From Scolanthus callimorphus (lineage: Eukaryota > Cnidaria > Anthozoa > Actiniaria > Edwardsiidae): DNA of 64,000 nt. The stretch is taken from the NCBI GenBank assembly GCA_033964015.1, contig CM066923.1, positions 24,502,168 to 24,566,167 of the forward strand, given 5' to 3'. Positions 1 through 12,282 of this stretch are shown here, in pieces (positions within the stretch are counted from its first letter, which is position 1; every line of letters begins with the position of its first letter). A program made the translations under genes and the position numbers. The notes below the pieces were generated by a model. That model was given only the letters and a program-made list of their open reading frames with translations. It ran no database searches and was not told the DNA's origin.

Positions 1-870
1 CGTCCGTTATACACAACTATTTAAAATGGCGTGATTTTAGAGTTGTTTGAGTCGAATTTGCCCTTTTTCAAACTGTCAAAAAGCCGCTTAGGCAATCACA
101 AAATCTTCAGTGTTTGCCTGCCGCATCCACTTTTATTTGTGATACAAATGTTAGACATTGCTAGTACAAGTCAAAGTGCACTTACCTTTCTTCTCGACAC
201 TTCTTTATACCATCCCCTTCAATCAGACTCGACTGCTTTAGGTGGTTCGAAGGGCCTCGAAATTTAAACTTGTTTTTGAGAAGGACCATATGTCAACTCG
301 TTTTGTTGAGCTCAGTACACACAAGCGAAATCCATTTGGTTATTTGTTGCTTTTCCGCCATTTAGCTAGCAAGACCTTTTAGTAAAATCTCCCCCATTGC
401 ATCGCGCTTCGTTTTTTACGAAATGGCAACCGTAACTGAAAATCGTTATCAGTCCGCCAAAATGGCACTGTAATTATATAGCATACCATGTTATGTTTAA
501 TAAAAAAACAAAGGTTATCTCAGAATGTCAAATATGCACACGCAACACACAGCAAACGTTTTGTCAGTGTGCGGTCCTGCTCGTGTCAGGCTTATCAATA
601 ACGATGTGCAATTACCACGAAAATAAGGCTCTTGCGATGCTCGTGTCACGCTCTTGTCAGGCAGGGCAGTACTAGGGCATGAGCCTGACACTGTCTTGCT
701 AAGCACTCACGAGCAGGACAGATTTTATGTCAGGCTCGTGTCCTTTCGAAGTCAGGTCCTTACAGCGGGATTTTGGCCAGAGTCAGGCGGGATTCTGGCT
801 ATGTCTGGGTCAAAACTTTCGTACGGGTAATGTTCTTACGCGGAACAACTCCATTGTATTGCTATGTATG
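1..870. other. Unassigned sequence
   Basis: No gene recognised. Between about 545 and 740 there are degenerate repeats of a CAGGCTCGTGTC-like motif in both orientations (for example near 580, 640, 670 and 730), suggesting a decayed inverted-repeat element. Short ORFs here lack domain-like content. Confidence 0.4.
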
Positions 871-1144
871 ATAGTCCAATTTCAAATTATCTACTCTACT
901 CTACCACTGAATAGGCATCGACAGCACATGAATACAGTGGAAGCCTCAATTTGAAGCCGAAAAAGTTGTGAATACCAACAAGTCTGAAAAGTTTCCTCAA
1001 GTTTCACTATTGTCTCAATTCAAAGGTTCATCAGTTTCTTGTCAGTATTCACAACTTTTTCGACTTCAAATTGAGGTTCCCACTGTATTATGTGCTGTTG
1101 ATGCATATCTAGTGGTAGAGTAGAGAATTTGAAACTGGACTATT
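871..1144. mobile_element. Inverted-repeat (MITE-like) element, arms about 105 bp
   Basis: The segment 871-976 is repeated in inverted orientation at about 1042-1144: the ATAGTCCA end, a GTAGAGTAGA stretch and a block reading CCTCAATTTGAAG then AAAAAGTTGTGAATACC. The loop between arms is about 65 bp. No coding capacity; typical of a non-autonomous DNA transposon. Confidence 0.75.
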
Positions 1145-1354
1145 GATATTATTGTGATACACTATACTGGTATGTCGTCATTATTGAATTTTACTGTTTT
1201 CTTTCACCAAAGTAGTGGATGTATCATTCTGAGTTACTGTAATGTCTTGCTTTAAAGAAGTGTAAAATAATGTTTGAAATAAAACAAAGTTGCATAAGTG
1301 GGACTGGTTTTTATTCCAACTTTATATGGTATGTAAGTACCTTTTTCTGAATAA

Positions 1355-3898
1355 AACAAAGTCCCACAAGGCCACCCAGACCCCAGCTGTTGATGCCCCT
1401 GTCTGCACCAGTGATGTGTCATCTCACTACACTCAGTACTAAGGCTTCCAGCTCCTCCTGCTCACCAGGCAGCAGCTCCCAAGGCCACAGCTCTAGTGCA
1501 ACAGGGTGATCCCATTCACACATACTAGGTCTCTCACATGATTGATGTTGCCATGGCAATAGATACAAATACATGCAGTACATGTTAAAGAGACTGATAA
1601 CATTCTGTTATTAAGGGAACATGCCACAAATCACTCCATATTTTCCATCCCCAATTATTCGACTTTTAAAACAGACATCCTAACTTCCCCCACAATTAGG
1701 GCTGGAATGTTTATGACTCTGCTTTCATGAAAGCCAATCTGCACACTGCATTTGTTTTGTATTTATTTAGAATATTTTGTAATATTGATAGAAGTTAAAA
1801 TATATTTAACACTCTCAGCATTATGTTAGGGATCAGCCAAATCTACTACATTTTATGGAGACTCTCGCCTTTTAGCGTTGTCTCTTGCTTTTTACTGCCT
1901 TAAATCCAAATGTCAAGCATTTTAATAGTAATTTCATTGAACAAAGTAATTTAATTTTGTGGGTTCAAAACACTCAATCTCCCGCATGTTGAGTGATGGA
2001 GGTTGGCATCTGTGTTATTAATTAAATTTTTAGAGAAGTTTTGTTTGCAAAATTTAACGAGAAAAATATTATGTCCTACAAAGCTGACAATATTTTGCTC
2101 ATGATGTTTTATTACACAATTTTACAAAAGTTTCTGGAGTTGATACTAATTTCGTTATTTTAAATTGAAATTGTCAGTTTATTGGCTAAAATAGAAAAAA
2201 TACAATTTAAAGTGCCAAACTCTATGCTTAATTATAAATGAGTGTTAAGAATACATTCATTATAGCTGTCAACTCTCCAACATTACAGTCTTAAGATTTT
2301 GAGCCTAGTGACTCAAGGTAAAAATTTTGTTTCATTCCATCATTCATTTACTGTAATTTTTCTCCTGCAATGTTGCGTTCCAAGATTAAAATAGTGAACT
2401 CAGTTCATCTAGTCAAGGGCAGTAGCATTTAAAACCTGTCCCCTGTTGCGGACCCTGAAATTTCAGGGTGGTTCAAGTACAAATTCCACGGTGGTCATTT
2501 ACAAATTCACTGGAATTTTAGGATGGGTGGTTCAAATTAAAAAAAAAATCAAGGCTGTTAGCTGTGACTGGGGTCATCAACAGGGGGGTGCAGATTTTTT
2601 TGCAACTGCCCTATCAGTTTTATCAAGTGATCAAAATAATTTCTTTTTATTATCAAAGCATGTTTTGAGAAGTTGGTAATTAAAAGAACGCCCAGTTGAC
2701 GAACTGCCTGACTGTCTAGCAATGCAGCAACATTTTTTTATAATTAATACAGAAGTGTAAGCACAAGAATTTCATTTAAATTATACCTCAAAATCAATCA
2801 AATGAAAGAAAATAAATTTGGTCACACTGGCAACTAGCATTTTCATATGATACAAAAATCGAAACACAAACCACGTTGCATGAAGGTCGACAGTTGTTCT
2901 TAATGTTTATGAGGTTGAGATTTTCAAATAACTCCATTTGGCAGCCCTAATACAGAAGAATCCTTTTTTAATAATTTTTGATAATTGAATTGCTGCCGAG
3001 TATTTAAATTAATTTAGGTCCTGGTTTCATCCTAGTAAGAAAGAGACCTACTGTATGTAGCTGGCTTAATTACATTATTACCAATTCATGCATTTTAGAA
3101 AAGTGTGATTCCAGGAAAAATGCATACATTGTACACAACCCTTCACATGTGAGGGACTGGAAATTCCTTTTATTTTGTATACAATCACTGTATTATTTAC
3201 ACACAGAGATGGGGGTGAGGGAGTCATACATTTATCTTATTCCCCTTCCGTGGGAGTGGTATGGATAATTTCTGGAATCACAAAAGATTCATTAGATGTT
3301 AAATATTATTATTTTCTTCTTAATGCAGATTTAACCATATTGGTGTTATAGATTATTCTTTTCTTCTAAATTTAGCAATTTTTCGGTGTTATATATTCTA
3401 AACAGTTTATCTTAAAATTATTGGTTATGTTTATCGCCTAAAGAGTGTGCAATATTTTTTGTATGTGAGAAATTACAAACTACCGTAAATGAATCATTTT
3501 AGAAGCAGAGCTTCTCATCCGAGCCCGCCAAGGACTTAGATCATATTAGGATGCCTTAAATGTTTTAAAAGTATTTGAATAATTTTGCCCACCATCCAAT
3601 ATGCAGTTTGATTTGCTGGCATGCTACCTTAATCTGAATGCGATCAGTCATGTACTGCATGTATTTGTACCTACCATCATGACAACATCAATCGTGTGAA
3701 ACACCTAGTATGTGTGAATGGCATCACCCTGTTGCACTAGAGCTGTGGCCTTGGGAGCTGAGGAGATACTGCCTGGTGAGCAGGAGGAGCTGGAAGCCTC
3801 AGTACTGAATGTAGTGAGATGACACACCTACCGGTTTTGACATTTGGAGCATCTTTTCCAGCTGGAGCCATCAGGGCCTTGTGGGACTTTGTTTGCTT
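1355..3898. mobile_element. 2.5-kb structure with about 265-bp inverted repeats
   Basis: The left arm (about 1355-1625) and right arm (about 3625-3898) are imperfect inverted copies. Shared blocks include CAAAGTCCCACAAGGCC, GTGTCATCTCACTACA, CTTCCAGCTCCTCCTGCTC, CACAGCTCTAGTGCAACAG and ATACATGCAGTACATG. The 2-kb interior is AT-rich with no coding region. The right arm, read on the minus strand, contains a short open stretch KSHKALMAPAGKDAPNVKTG followed by GTAGGT, which resembles an exon end but is unrecognised. Could be a non-autonomous transposon or an inverted segmental duplication. Confidence 0.6.
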
Positions 3899-4690
3899 TA
3901 CAATGCATACATAATGTAATGTCATGTCCCTACAACAACAAGAAGGAAAGTTGTGTGATTCCAAAAAAATCTCCTTACCCTCCCATGGAAGGGATGGGGA
4001 ATTTCAGAGGGGTGGGGTTGGCCATGCATTCACCTAAAGTGTATTTTTCGCCGTAAATTTCATCCCCTTTCTGTGTGGTAGGGCCACGGGTGTTTTCTGG
4101 AATCACACAATATTCCACAAAATTTTGTGCATCAGTAGTTGAACCAGTTGCCTACCAAAATAAGTTCTGAGTTGTGTTTTGTCTTGGTAGTGGTTCTTTC
4201 TGCCTGAGTGGAACATAATCATCCATCATAATCAAATCAAAACTATATTATATATCAGCCAGCGCTAAATATTATGGAATTTACTGTAGTTTCTAGCTTC
4301 AGTGAAATGCAAAAGAAATCACTCAGGCAAAATGGGCCACCACTGAAACAACAAAATAAGACTCAGAACATGATTACAGACATGGAAACCTCCCCTAGAT
4401 CAAATTCATGCCTGTCAGTTCTCGGCAGCAAAAATCGATACCCTAAATAGAAGAAATGTCTGGCTCAACCACTGTGGCACAAAACATAATGTTTCATGGT
4501 TTGCAAATTAACATGAAAAGGCTCTAAGCTTGAGGCAAAATAAGATGAAAGACTGAGACTAATATTAAAGCCTCAGGCAGCTGCAAGAGTCCCTGTTTCT
4601 CTTTTTGAAGTCAAGCAATAAGTCTGTTCTGAAAAAGCTGTGATAAAAAACGATCCTGAAATTGTAAGAAAAATTGTAAGCCAGTGCCTG
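3899..4690. other. Unassigned sequence
   Basis: No gene recognised. It contains short blocks around GGAATCACA and GTGTGATTCCA with G-rich and C-rich runs (about 3955-4115) that resemble a segment at about 3110-3290, so it is probably decayed repeat DNA. Confidence 0.4.
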
Positions 4691-4709
4691 CCCATGTAAA
4701 AACATAGAC

Positions 4710-5500
4710 GGGATCCCGCCTGGGATTGGGCGGGATCCCGCCTTTTCACCAGTCGGGATCCCATCTGGGAAAGACGGGATCCCACCTGGGATCCCGCCCG
4801 GGATTAGTGGACATCCCGCCTTAGCGGGATCCCGCCATCCCACCCGGGATCCCGCCATCCCACCCGGGATCCCGCCATCCAACCCGGGATCCCGCCATCC
4901 CACCTGGGATCCCGCCATCCCACCCGGGATCCCGCCATCCCACCCGGGATCCCGCCATCCCACCCGGGATCCCGCCATCCCGCCCGGGATTAGTGGACAT
5001 CCCGCCTTAGCGGGATCCCACCTGGGATCCCGCTATCCCACCCGGGATCCCGCCATCCCACCTGGGATCCCGCCATTCCACCCGGGATCCCACAATTCTA
5101 CCTGGGATCCCACCCGGGATCTTGCCATCCCACATGGGATGCTGTCACCTCACTTGGGATCCCATCATCCCACCCGGGATCCTGGGATCCCACCCGGGAT
5201 CCTGGGATCCCGCCATCCCACCTTGGATCCTGCCATCCACCCATCCCGCCATCCTCCCGGTATCCCACCATCCCACCCGCAATAACACCTGGGATCCTGC
5301 CATCCCACCTGGGATCTTGCCATCCCACCTGTGATCGTGTCACCCCACCTGGGATCCCAACTGGGATCCTGCCATCCCTCCCGGGATCTTGCATTATTCT
5401 GCCACCTTACTCGGGATCTTGCTATCCCACCCGGGATCTTCTCATCCCACTAAGGATCCCGCCATCCCACCCAGAATCCCAATCGAGATCCTGCCTACAG
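4710..5500. repeat. GGGATCCC minisatellite, left array
   Basis: Tandem units of about 20-22 bp built on CCCACCYGGGATCCCGCCAT; the central GGGATCCC is a palindrome. Best preserved between 4820 and 4985, decaying rightwards. A second, related array lies at 9470-10540. ORFs here on either strand (repeating GWRDPG or similar) are repeat artefacts. Confidence 0.9.
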
Positions 5501-6695
5501 GAAAGGCCATCACAGCAGAGAATTCTGTCTTTTATATGGACTTTGAAAAAGAAAACTTGTCTCATAACACAGTTATTATTATCAGCAGGTTTAACCAGGG
5601 ATGTGTCCCTGGTTTAACCTATGTGTCCCCTGATGTCATCACAAGAAAATGCATTTACAATTAATGAGACATCGATATATGTTTCAAGATTTCCTAATAA
5701 TGTGTAACATGGCTAATGCTTACAGAGGAACTTATATAACTTGTCTATATTGCATAGACACTTGCCGAGACCCCCGTCTATGCAAAGTATGTGGAAAGCA
5801 GTTTTATTGCTTAATGAAAATCTTGTGAAAAAGACCTGTGAAAAAAACTTGTGAAGCACCTGTGAAAAATGCTCTTAAAAGAACCCCAAAATTTGGCCAA
5901 CAAACCGGTGAAAAAGAAAGATTGTTTAAGAACTTCAAGCAATTTTTGCAAGAAGGTCAAAATTTTGTTACTCTGAAAAAATAAAATTCACAATTCACAA
6001 AATGTTGCATTTAGCAGGAAAAACCTAATAATTCTAACACTCTAGCTGATGCAAAATACTATACTTTTTCAAGGATTGAAAGTTATGCCCCCACCTTCCC
6101 CATGCCAACCCCCAGAGACAGCTCACCTCATGCGAACAGAATCCTACCACAGTGACTATGCTGTTACTTTAAAAGAGCAGATTTCAGATGATGCCAGAGC
6201 ATAAGAACAAACAAACATGCAGTCTCTTGTTTTCTGCAATTACTTTGTCTCCTTTTGCAGCTTGTGTTTTTACTCTCCCAACATCACAACATGCTCTATT
6301 GCACTCAATTTGTACTTCTCTTTTGTACTTATGCATTTAGATTTCAACACTCAATATCAAAACCACTCTAAGAACATAATGTGACACCAAAACTCTGTGC
6401 AGGTGATGAGTCTGTTTTATTCATTTTTAAGCAATGTATATTGAAAATGGTGAATAAAACCCCATGGTAAAACTATGAATAATTTTTTACTTGAATTCAT
6501 GTGCTGCTTCTTAGCTCCTTCACTTGTTGCTGGCTAGATTATTTGATTGTTTCAGACTGAAGGCAGCGTGAAGTTCTGTTGATGGCTGTATGCATATGCA
6601 TTCTGTTTTACCTGAAAAACGTGACAAGCAGGATACATTAGAACTTGCTTAAGCTTAAATGACTCATTAAACATAGTTTTACAGGTGTACAGGTC

Positions 6696-7030
6696 ACTTA
6701 CTTACTTGCTTATTGCGGCGGCCTCAGCCGAACCTCGCATCTCGAGCTCAAGTCGCTCCTGTTGAGCATACAGGAGCCAAGCTCAGTGGTATTGGCCGCA
6801 CCAGTATCGCTCCGTAGAGTGTCAACCATAGTTGTCGCTGGTCGGCCGGGGCGGCGGTTGCCGTGCGTTGGCTCCCACAAGACGAGATGATTTGCTGTGA
6901 GCTCTTTGTGGCGGTAACAATGACCGGCGAGGCCAAGTCTGCGGCAGGCCACCCTGTCAGATATTCTAGGCAGATCACCGTAGAGGACGTGGTTCGGGAT
7001 GTGGTCACTCCAACAGGTCAAGCCTTGTCT
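6696..7030 (-). mobile_element. 3' end of an RTE-like non-LTR retrotransposon, truncated
   Basis: The minus strand encodes a C-terminal reverse transcriptase tail: RRLGLAGHCYRHKE, then LVLWEPTHGNRRPGRPATTM and MLNRSDL. The LWEPTHG-GRP pattern is characteristic of animal endonuclease-reverse transcriptases. A short TAAG-type microsatellite (6696-6710) follows the ORF end, as at 3' tails of RTE-like elements. The 5' part is missing: a 5'-truncated dead copy. Confidence 0.75.
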
Positions 7031-7270
7031 AATTACCTGTATGTCATTACAACAGAATCAAATGCTCCATGATCTAGTGCCTGTCAACCTGCGAGTGAAT
7101 AATTAAGACAGGTTGTTTTATAAGCGAGCATGTTGAACACTAGTTGTCAAGATTATTGTTACGAAAATGTAAAAAATATTTTAACTTAGGTATTGGTTGT
7201 TTTTTGAAAGGTATGAATATAAGTGATAAGCTGTTGTCCCTGCCAAAGTTCACAGAAATGTTGTTCATTA

Positions 7271-7476
7271 CAGCCATTCTCAGTTACATGCTCTGTTACA
7301 TGCAACATGAGGTTGCTTGGAAAAAAGCTTGCAAGCGAAAACCTGTTTTTTTTTTGTCAAAGTTTCCATGACAATGCACGTGCTTTCGCCGGCTTGTCGT
7401 GCTCAGACAAGACAGCAAAACAAGTTTTCGCTTGCAAGCTTTTTTCCAGGCGACCGTGTGTAACTGAGAATGGCTG
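7271..7476. mobile_element. 206-bp MITE with TA target duplication
   Basis: Ends are inverted: CAGCCATTCTCAGTTACA on the left and its complement on the right. Inner inverted blocks include GGAAAAAAGCTTGCAAGCG. TA dinucleotides flank both ends (7269-7270 and 7477-7478), as for Tc1/mariner-type insertions. Confidence 0.85.
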
Positions 7477-7528
7477 TAAGCATGAAAAATATTTGCCAAG
7501 GCTATCCAAATTATACATTCCTGGCGCA

Positions 7529-7641
7529 GGTTGTTCAAAGGTGGACTAAATTTAAACCAGGTTTAGTTCTGAACAAAACCATCAAGTCACCATGGTAATT
7601 ACTCCTGGATTAGTGCTAAACCACTTTCGAGCAACCGGACC
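7529..7641. mobile_element. Short inverted-repeat element
   Basis: A left GGTTGTTCAAAGGTGG with TTTAAACCAGGTTTAG is mirrored by CTGGATTAG, AAACCACTTTCGAGCAACC on the right. About 113 bp, non-coding. Confidence 0.55.
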
Positions 7642-8189
7642 CTGTATTATTTGTTAAACTTTAAAATTCAGTTTCTCTGATCTCCATGCGAGTTTTCATA
7701 CATATAATCATGTAAACTCTGAAGCAATTACTAGTCAATCCATGGTTTAGCAGCTTATTCCTCTGTCTCAGAGATTTTGCAAATACTCCTAAAGCTACTA
7801 CTATGTTTGATTACAGGATTATGAAACTATGAAAAACCACAGTAATTAATAAATGGCAACTTCATACAGATTAGAGTGGATTTCAGATAAAGTGTTGTAA
7901 GTAGATCATACTTGTGTTTTCTTTTCGATTGCCAATTGAGGTCAAGAGGTCTTGAAATTTGTTTAGTCAAGAAAATTACGAGTTGTAAAAATGATCCCTA
8001 TGGCATTTTGTTTTCTAAGCTTTTTTGAGCAGTAAAGAACGTTAGCGGCCAAATTATACAAGGAAAAGAAACATCACATAAGTATACATAATAACAAATA
8101 CTTGCCTATGTTTGTAGCTTAGTTTCTTTCAAATGTCGATACGATAGTAGAGGCGAAGACTGAAGACATGTTTTCCTCGTTTTTGGTGG

Positions 8190-8447
8190 TGAAAAAAGAC
8201 GACGCGTGTGCGTCGCGTTTCCCGCCTTTTGGTGTCACGTGACCTTGCGCTAACGTATGTGTGGGCTGCCTGTGGTGTGGTTAATCAAACATGGCGCCTT
8301 CCTTCCTTTGCTTCTTGTTTCGCGGTCGTTCCTTGCCATGAAATGTGGAAAGATGGGTGCAAAAACAGCTTATCCGAAAAGTGGGTTGAATTGCTAAACG
8401 ATTTAATTATTGAAGATTTTCTAAATGCATTCGGACTGTTTTTTTCT
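8190..8447 (+). promoter_or_regulatory. Candidate promoter and first exon of an unknown gene
   Basis: A locally GC- and CpG-rich patch with TCACGTGA (about 8236), followed by AAACATGGCGCC. An open stretch from ATG at 8343 (MWKDGCKNSLSEKWVELLND and on to FGLFFS) ends at an excellent donor TCT|GTAAGTTAT (exon end 8447, phase 0). I do not recognise the peptide and found no following exon on the plus strand. It lies inside the possible 5.9-kb element, so it may be a captured gene fragment. Confidence 0.3.
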
Positions 8448-8727
8448 GTAAGTTATGCCTTTTTCTTTGATGACAACTGAATTCTAAGAGAACATCAGTC
8501 AATGGGCGAGTTCATAAGCACAAGACAAATGTTACATTTTTTCGCAATAACTAAATTGTAAATTACCTAGAAATAGTACAGAATAGTACATAATTCTTCA
8601 AATTTATTATCATGGATACACATGAAATTTGGCAGAATGATATAAAGTTTATGTTGACAAATCTTATCTACATGAGTGAACTTCCAGTAGTTATAGCTGT
8701 GGAATAGGTAAAATCTCATTGTGGCTC

Positions 8728-8812
8728 AGGCCTAGTTTATATGTCACTTAATTTCGATAATTAAATTTGTCTCAATTAAATTTGTCCGAAATACGATGTA
8801 TAAACTAGGCCT
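8728..8812. mobile_element. 85-bp palindromic MITE
   Basis: AGGCCTAGTTTATA at the left end and TATAAACTAGGCCT at the right. The interior repeats TTAAATTTGTC. Non-coding. Confidence 0.75.
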
Positions 8813-9469
8813 CAGTGTACTTTAGTCTATAAACATAGATGTACTATGTAGACTGTTGGGGCTTTCTCACATTATATTACTGAGGTAGGGGTGTACAATA
8901 TGATGGGTAAGAAATCACAGTTTGTGGTATCTTTTAGGAGTTTTCCCCTTGAATTTTGCAGTAAATTGGAGTAAGTATTATTTGGGAAATATCAGGTTTA
9001 ATGCTGTTGGCCACTGTCAATATTATTGGGGGGCCTCCCCCTCTCCCCAATCATAATTACAGGGGGGACAAGAGTGCCCCTCATCCAACTGCTTCAATCA
9101 CCCCTAGATACTGAAAGATGTGCCTGAGAAAATAACAAGTTATAATAATAATGAAAATCAAAGCTAGAGTTGGGAAATCATGGCTACGATCAAAATCAAA
9201 TTTAATTAAACATCAAAACAAAGGTTGTTATTTTGATTTCAAAAGAAAACCAAAATTAACAGTTTCTTCACATCATATTTTCTCATACCATTTTGTTGAT
9301 ACTTAAGATATAGAATTCACAGCTTTTTTTCACGTTTTTCCTGATTCAAAATGTCACATTTTTCTCATGATTTTCACAGGGTTTTTTCACAGGTCAAAAT
9401 AGTTCACAGGTTCATTCACAACATTTTCACAGGAATTTCACATGTTGCTCTCCAGTCTCACTCTCATCC

Positions 9470-10540
9470 CACTATGGAGGTGTCCCATCATTGCAGGATC
9501 CCCGGATCCCAGCGCCTCCCACAAAAAATCCTGACAATTCCCAACACAGCTGATAAATTTCCCTGCACTCTTCTCTTCCCACCCAGGTTCTCCCCCTTAT
9601 ATCCCACTGTGGTGTCCCATCATTGCAGGATCCTGGCTTCCCCACCTCAAAAAAAACTCCCTCTGGGATTCTGCCATCCCATACGGGATCCCACCCATTA
9701 GGTACTCAAGATCTCATTGGGAATCCCACCTGACCCTGAGAAATTTCATCCCAAGAAGGATCCTGCTATCCCATCCATTTGGGATCCTGCCCAGGAAGGC
9801 TGGATCCTGGGATCCCTGGGAAATGTTATCCCACCTGGGATAGGCGGCATCCCACCATCCCATCTTGGATCCTGCCCGGGATGGCCATTATCTCACCTGG
9901 GATAGGCAGGATCCCACAATCCCACCTTAGATCCCGCCTGGGATGGCAGGGATCTCCGCAGGAAATGATATCCCACCTGGGATAGGCGGGATCCCGCCAT
10001 CCCACCTTTGATCCCGCCCAGTATGGCAGGATCCCAGGCGGGATCCCACCTACCTGGGAAATGTTATCCCACCTGGGATAGGCGGGATCCCCCCTATCCC
10101 AACAAGGATCCTGCTATCCCATCCATTTGGGATCCTGCCCAGGAAGGCTGGATCCTGGGATACCTGGGAAATGCTATCCCACCTGGGATAAGTGGGATCC
10201 CACCATCTCACCCCACCTTGGATCCTGCCCGGGATGGCCATTATCTCACCTGGGATAGGCGGGATCCCACCATCCCGCCTTGGATCCCGCCCGAGATGGC
10301 AGGATCCCAGGCGGGATCCCACCTCCCCGGGAAATGTTATCCCACCTGGGATAGGCGGGATCCCGCCATCCCACCTTTGATCCCGCCCGGGATGGCAGGA
10401 TCCCAGGGATCCCAGGCGGGATCCCACCTACCCGGGAAACGTTATCCCACCTGGGATAGGCGGGATCCCGCCATCCCACCTGGGATCCCGCCTATCCCGG
10501 CCGGGATCCCGCCTGTCCCGGCCGGGATCCCGCCTCTCAT
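9470..10540. repeat. GGGATCCC minisatellite, right array
   Basis: Units alternate CCCACCTGGGATAGGCGGGATCCCGCCAT-type and GGGATGGCAGGATCC-type sequences, giving a longer higher-order period (the block with GGGAAATGTTATCCCACCTGG recurs at about 9825, 10055, 10335 and 10435). Best preserved at the right end, the reverse of the left array, consistent with two ends of one element. Long ORFs on both strands are artefacts. Confidence 0.88.
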
Positions 10541-10552
10541 TTTTACATGGGT

Positions 10553-11180
10553 GTTAGCAAGTTAAAGCCTTTTCAAATGAAAAACGTTTCAGTTACCAGT
10601 GCCATACCTATTGTAAAAAAAAATTGTTTAGGAGGTAATGGAGACACCAAAGGGTGTTGGAATAAGTGCAAGTGCAGTAAATCCGTTCGGAAACAGAAAA
10701 TACTAATCACAAATTGGTGGTGTAGCCCTCCCCCTACGTATGGCCCTGGTTAAAGTATGAAACAAAGAATTTACAACTACATCCTTTTGTATCCATGAAG
10801 TGTAACTATTTTGTATCAATGTGTTCTCTGAATACTGTATGCTTGCTTTTGGAAATGGTATGGGCTTCAAAGTGTATTCATTCAAAAACGAATTCAAGAT
10901 CAAGCATATTAAAAAATGAGTTTTCATGTTGACCAGTTCAAGCAATTTGTAAAAATTTGTTTAAACTTATCTCACAAAATATTTTTGTCTTATATGGATG
11001 AAACCAATGTTTCATTGGTCAAAGTGAGAACGCTCCAGGAGCATTGCAGGACTCTGATCTGGTGGCTGCGATGAGACTATGTGAAAACATTATCACACTT
11101 CATGGATATAACAGGCTGTAAAAAAAATCACTCCCCCCTGTTAAGGAACCAGTTTCAGCTAAAACCACCCTGAAAAGTTT
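10553..11180. other. Unassigned sequence
   Basis: No gene, RNA or repeat recognised. AT-rich with short ORFs only. Confidence 0.4.
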
Positions 11181-11189
11181 TAGTTGTGC

Positions 11190-11820
11190 CACCCCACCCT
11201 GGTGGTCTGGCTGATGGAGTGAAATTCAGGAGTGGAGATCCCGATAATATGCAATTCCAGGGTGGGTAAACATATTCAATGGGAGTCATCCAGGGTGGGT
11301 GGGGACAACTAAAATTTTCCAGTGTGGTCTGGCTGATGTTTGGAGGGGTCACTGTGGTCTGGCTGATGGTCTGAGGGGGACACTGTGGTCTGACTGGTGG
11401 TCGGAGGGGGTCACTGGTCTGGCAGATGGTATGAAGGGGTCACTGTGGTCTGGCTGGTGGTCGGAGAGGGTCACTGTGGTCTGGCTGATGGTATGAAGGG
11501 GTCACAGTGGTCTGGCAGATGGTCTGAGGGGGTACTGTGGTCTGGCTGATGGTCTGAGGGGGTACTGTGGTCTGGCTGATGTTTGGAGGGGGTCACTGGT
11601 TTGGCTGATGGTCTGAGGGGGTCATTGTGGTCTGGCTGATGGTCTGAAGGGGTCATTGTGTTCTGGTTGATGGTCTGAGGGGGTCACTGGTCTGGCTGAT
11701 GGTCTGAGGGGGTCACTGGTCAAGCTGATAATCTAAGGGGGGGACTGTGGTCTGGCTGATGCTCTGAGGGGGTCACTGTGGTCTGGCTGACAGGGCTATG
11801 GTCTGGTTAATGGTGTAGAT
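11190..11820. repeat. 31-bp minisatellite
   Basis: About 19 diverged copies of a GGTCTGGCTGATGGTCTGAG-type unit continuing with GGGGTCACTGT. Related GGTCTGG-TGATGG words recur at 18529-18600, on the far side of the 33-bp array, so the two may once have been adjacent. Confidence 0.85.
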
Positions 11821-11902
11821 GACTGGCTGGATTGTAGCTAATAGCCAGGAGTACTCCACTTTTCTACTTGAATATTGAAATAACAAGATTAGAGTGCATA
11901 TG

Positions 11903-12203
11903 GGCCATTCCATTTTTTAGCCGCACCCCCCCTACAGAAGACGTTTTCCTAGGGGGTATAGCAAAATGGCCATTTCCGAGGGGGTCAAACCGAAAGAAAG
12001 GCTCTTCCGTGGGTTTTTCCGAGGGGTACAATAAGAAAAAGCCTCTTCCGTGGGTTCTTCCGAGGGGGTGCAATAAAAAAATAGCCTCTTCCGTGGGTTT
12101 TTCCGAGGGGGTGCAATCCAAAAAGGGCTCTTTTTTCCGAGGGGGTTACTAAAGAAAATGAGCTCTTCCGTAGGGGGGGTTCGGCTTAAAAATGGAATGG
12201 TCC
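11903..12203. mobile_element. 301-bp inverted-repeat element with an internal array
   Basis: Ends GGGCCATTCCATTTTTTAGC and its near-complement at 12170-12203 form terminal inverted repeats of about 35 bp. They enclose five diverged copies of a 42-44-bp unit containing CTCTTCCGTGGGTTTTTCCG then AGGGGGT. ATAT sequence borders both sides. Open frames inside are due to the array. Confidence 0.75.
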
Positions 12204-12282
12204 ATATAGAACCCCTGAATGTTAAGCAAAAATGGGCACCAACAAGAATTGCTTCTGTTCAGGAGGGCCCCACCATGGGAAT

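Larger units (their letters stand above)
4691..10552. mobile_element. Possible 5.9-kb composite element bounded by inverted GGGATCCC arrays
   Basis: Left end CCCATGTAAAAA (about 4691) and right end TTTTTACATGGG (ending about 10552) are inverted. Next inside on both sides are GGGATCCC-type minisatellites (about 4710-5500 and 9470-10540). Next inside are CCTGTGAAAA repeats on the left (about 5815-5875) and their complement TTTTCACAGG on the right (about 9365-9440). This three-layer mirror order argues for one element. The interior holds a retrotransposon fragment, small palindromic elements and a possible first exon, but no transposase. A target duplication could not be fixed. Confidence 0.45.

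Noticed and set aside
4565..5394. Repetitive GWRDPG-type ORFs in the GGGATCCC array
   Set aside because: Simple translation of a minisatellite; different units give different frames.
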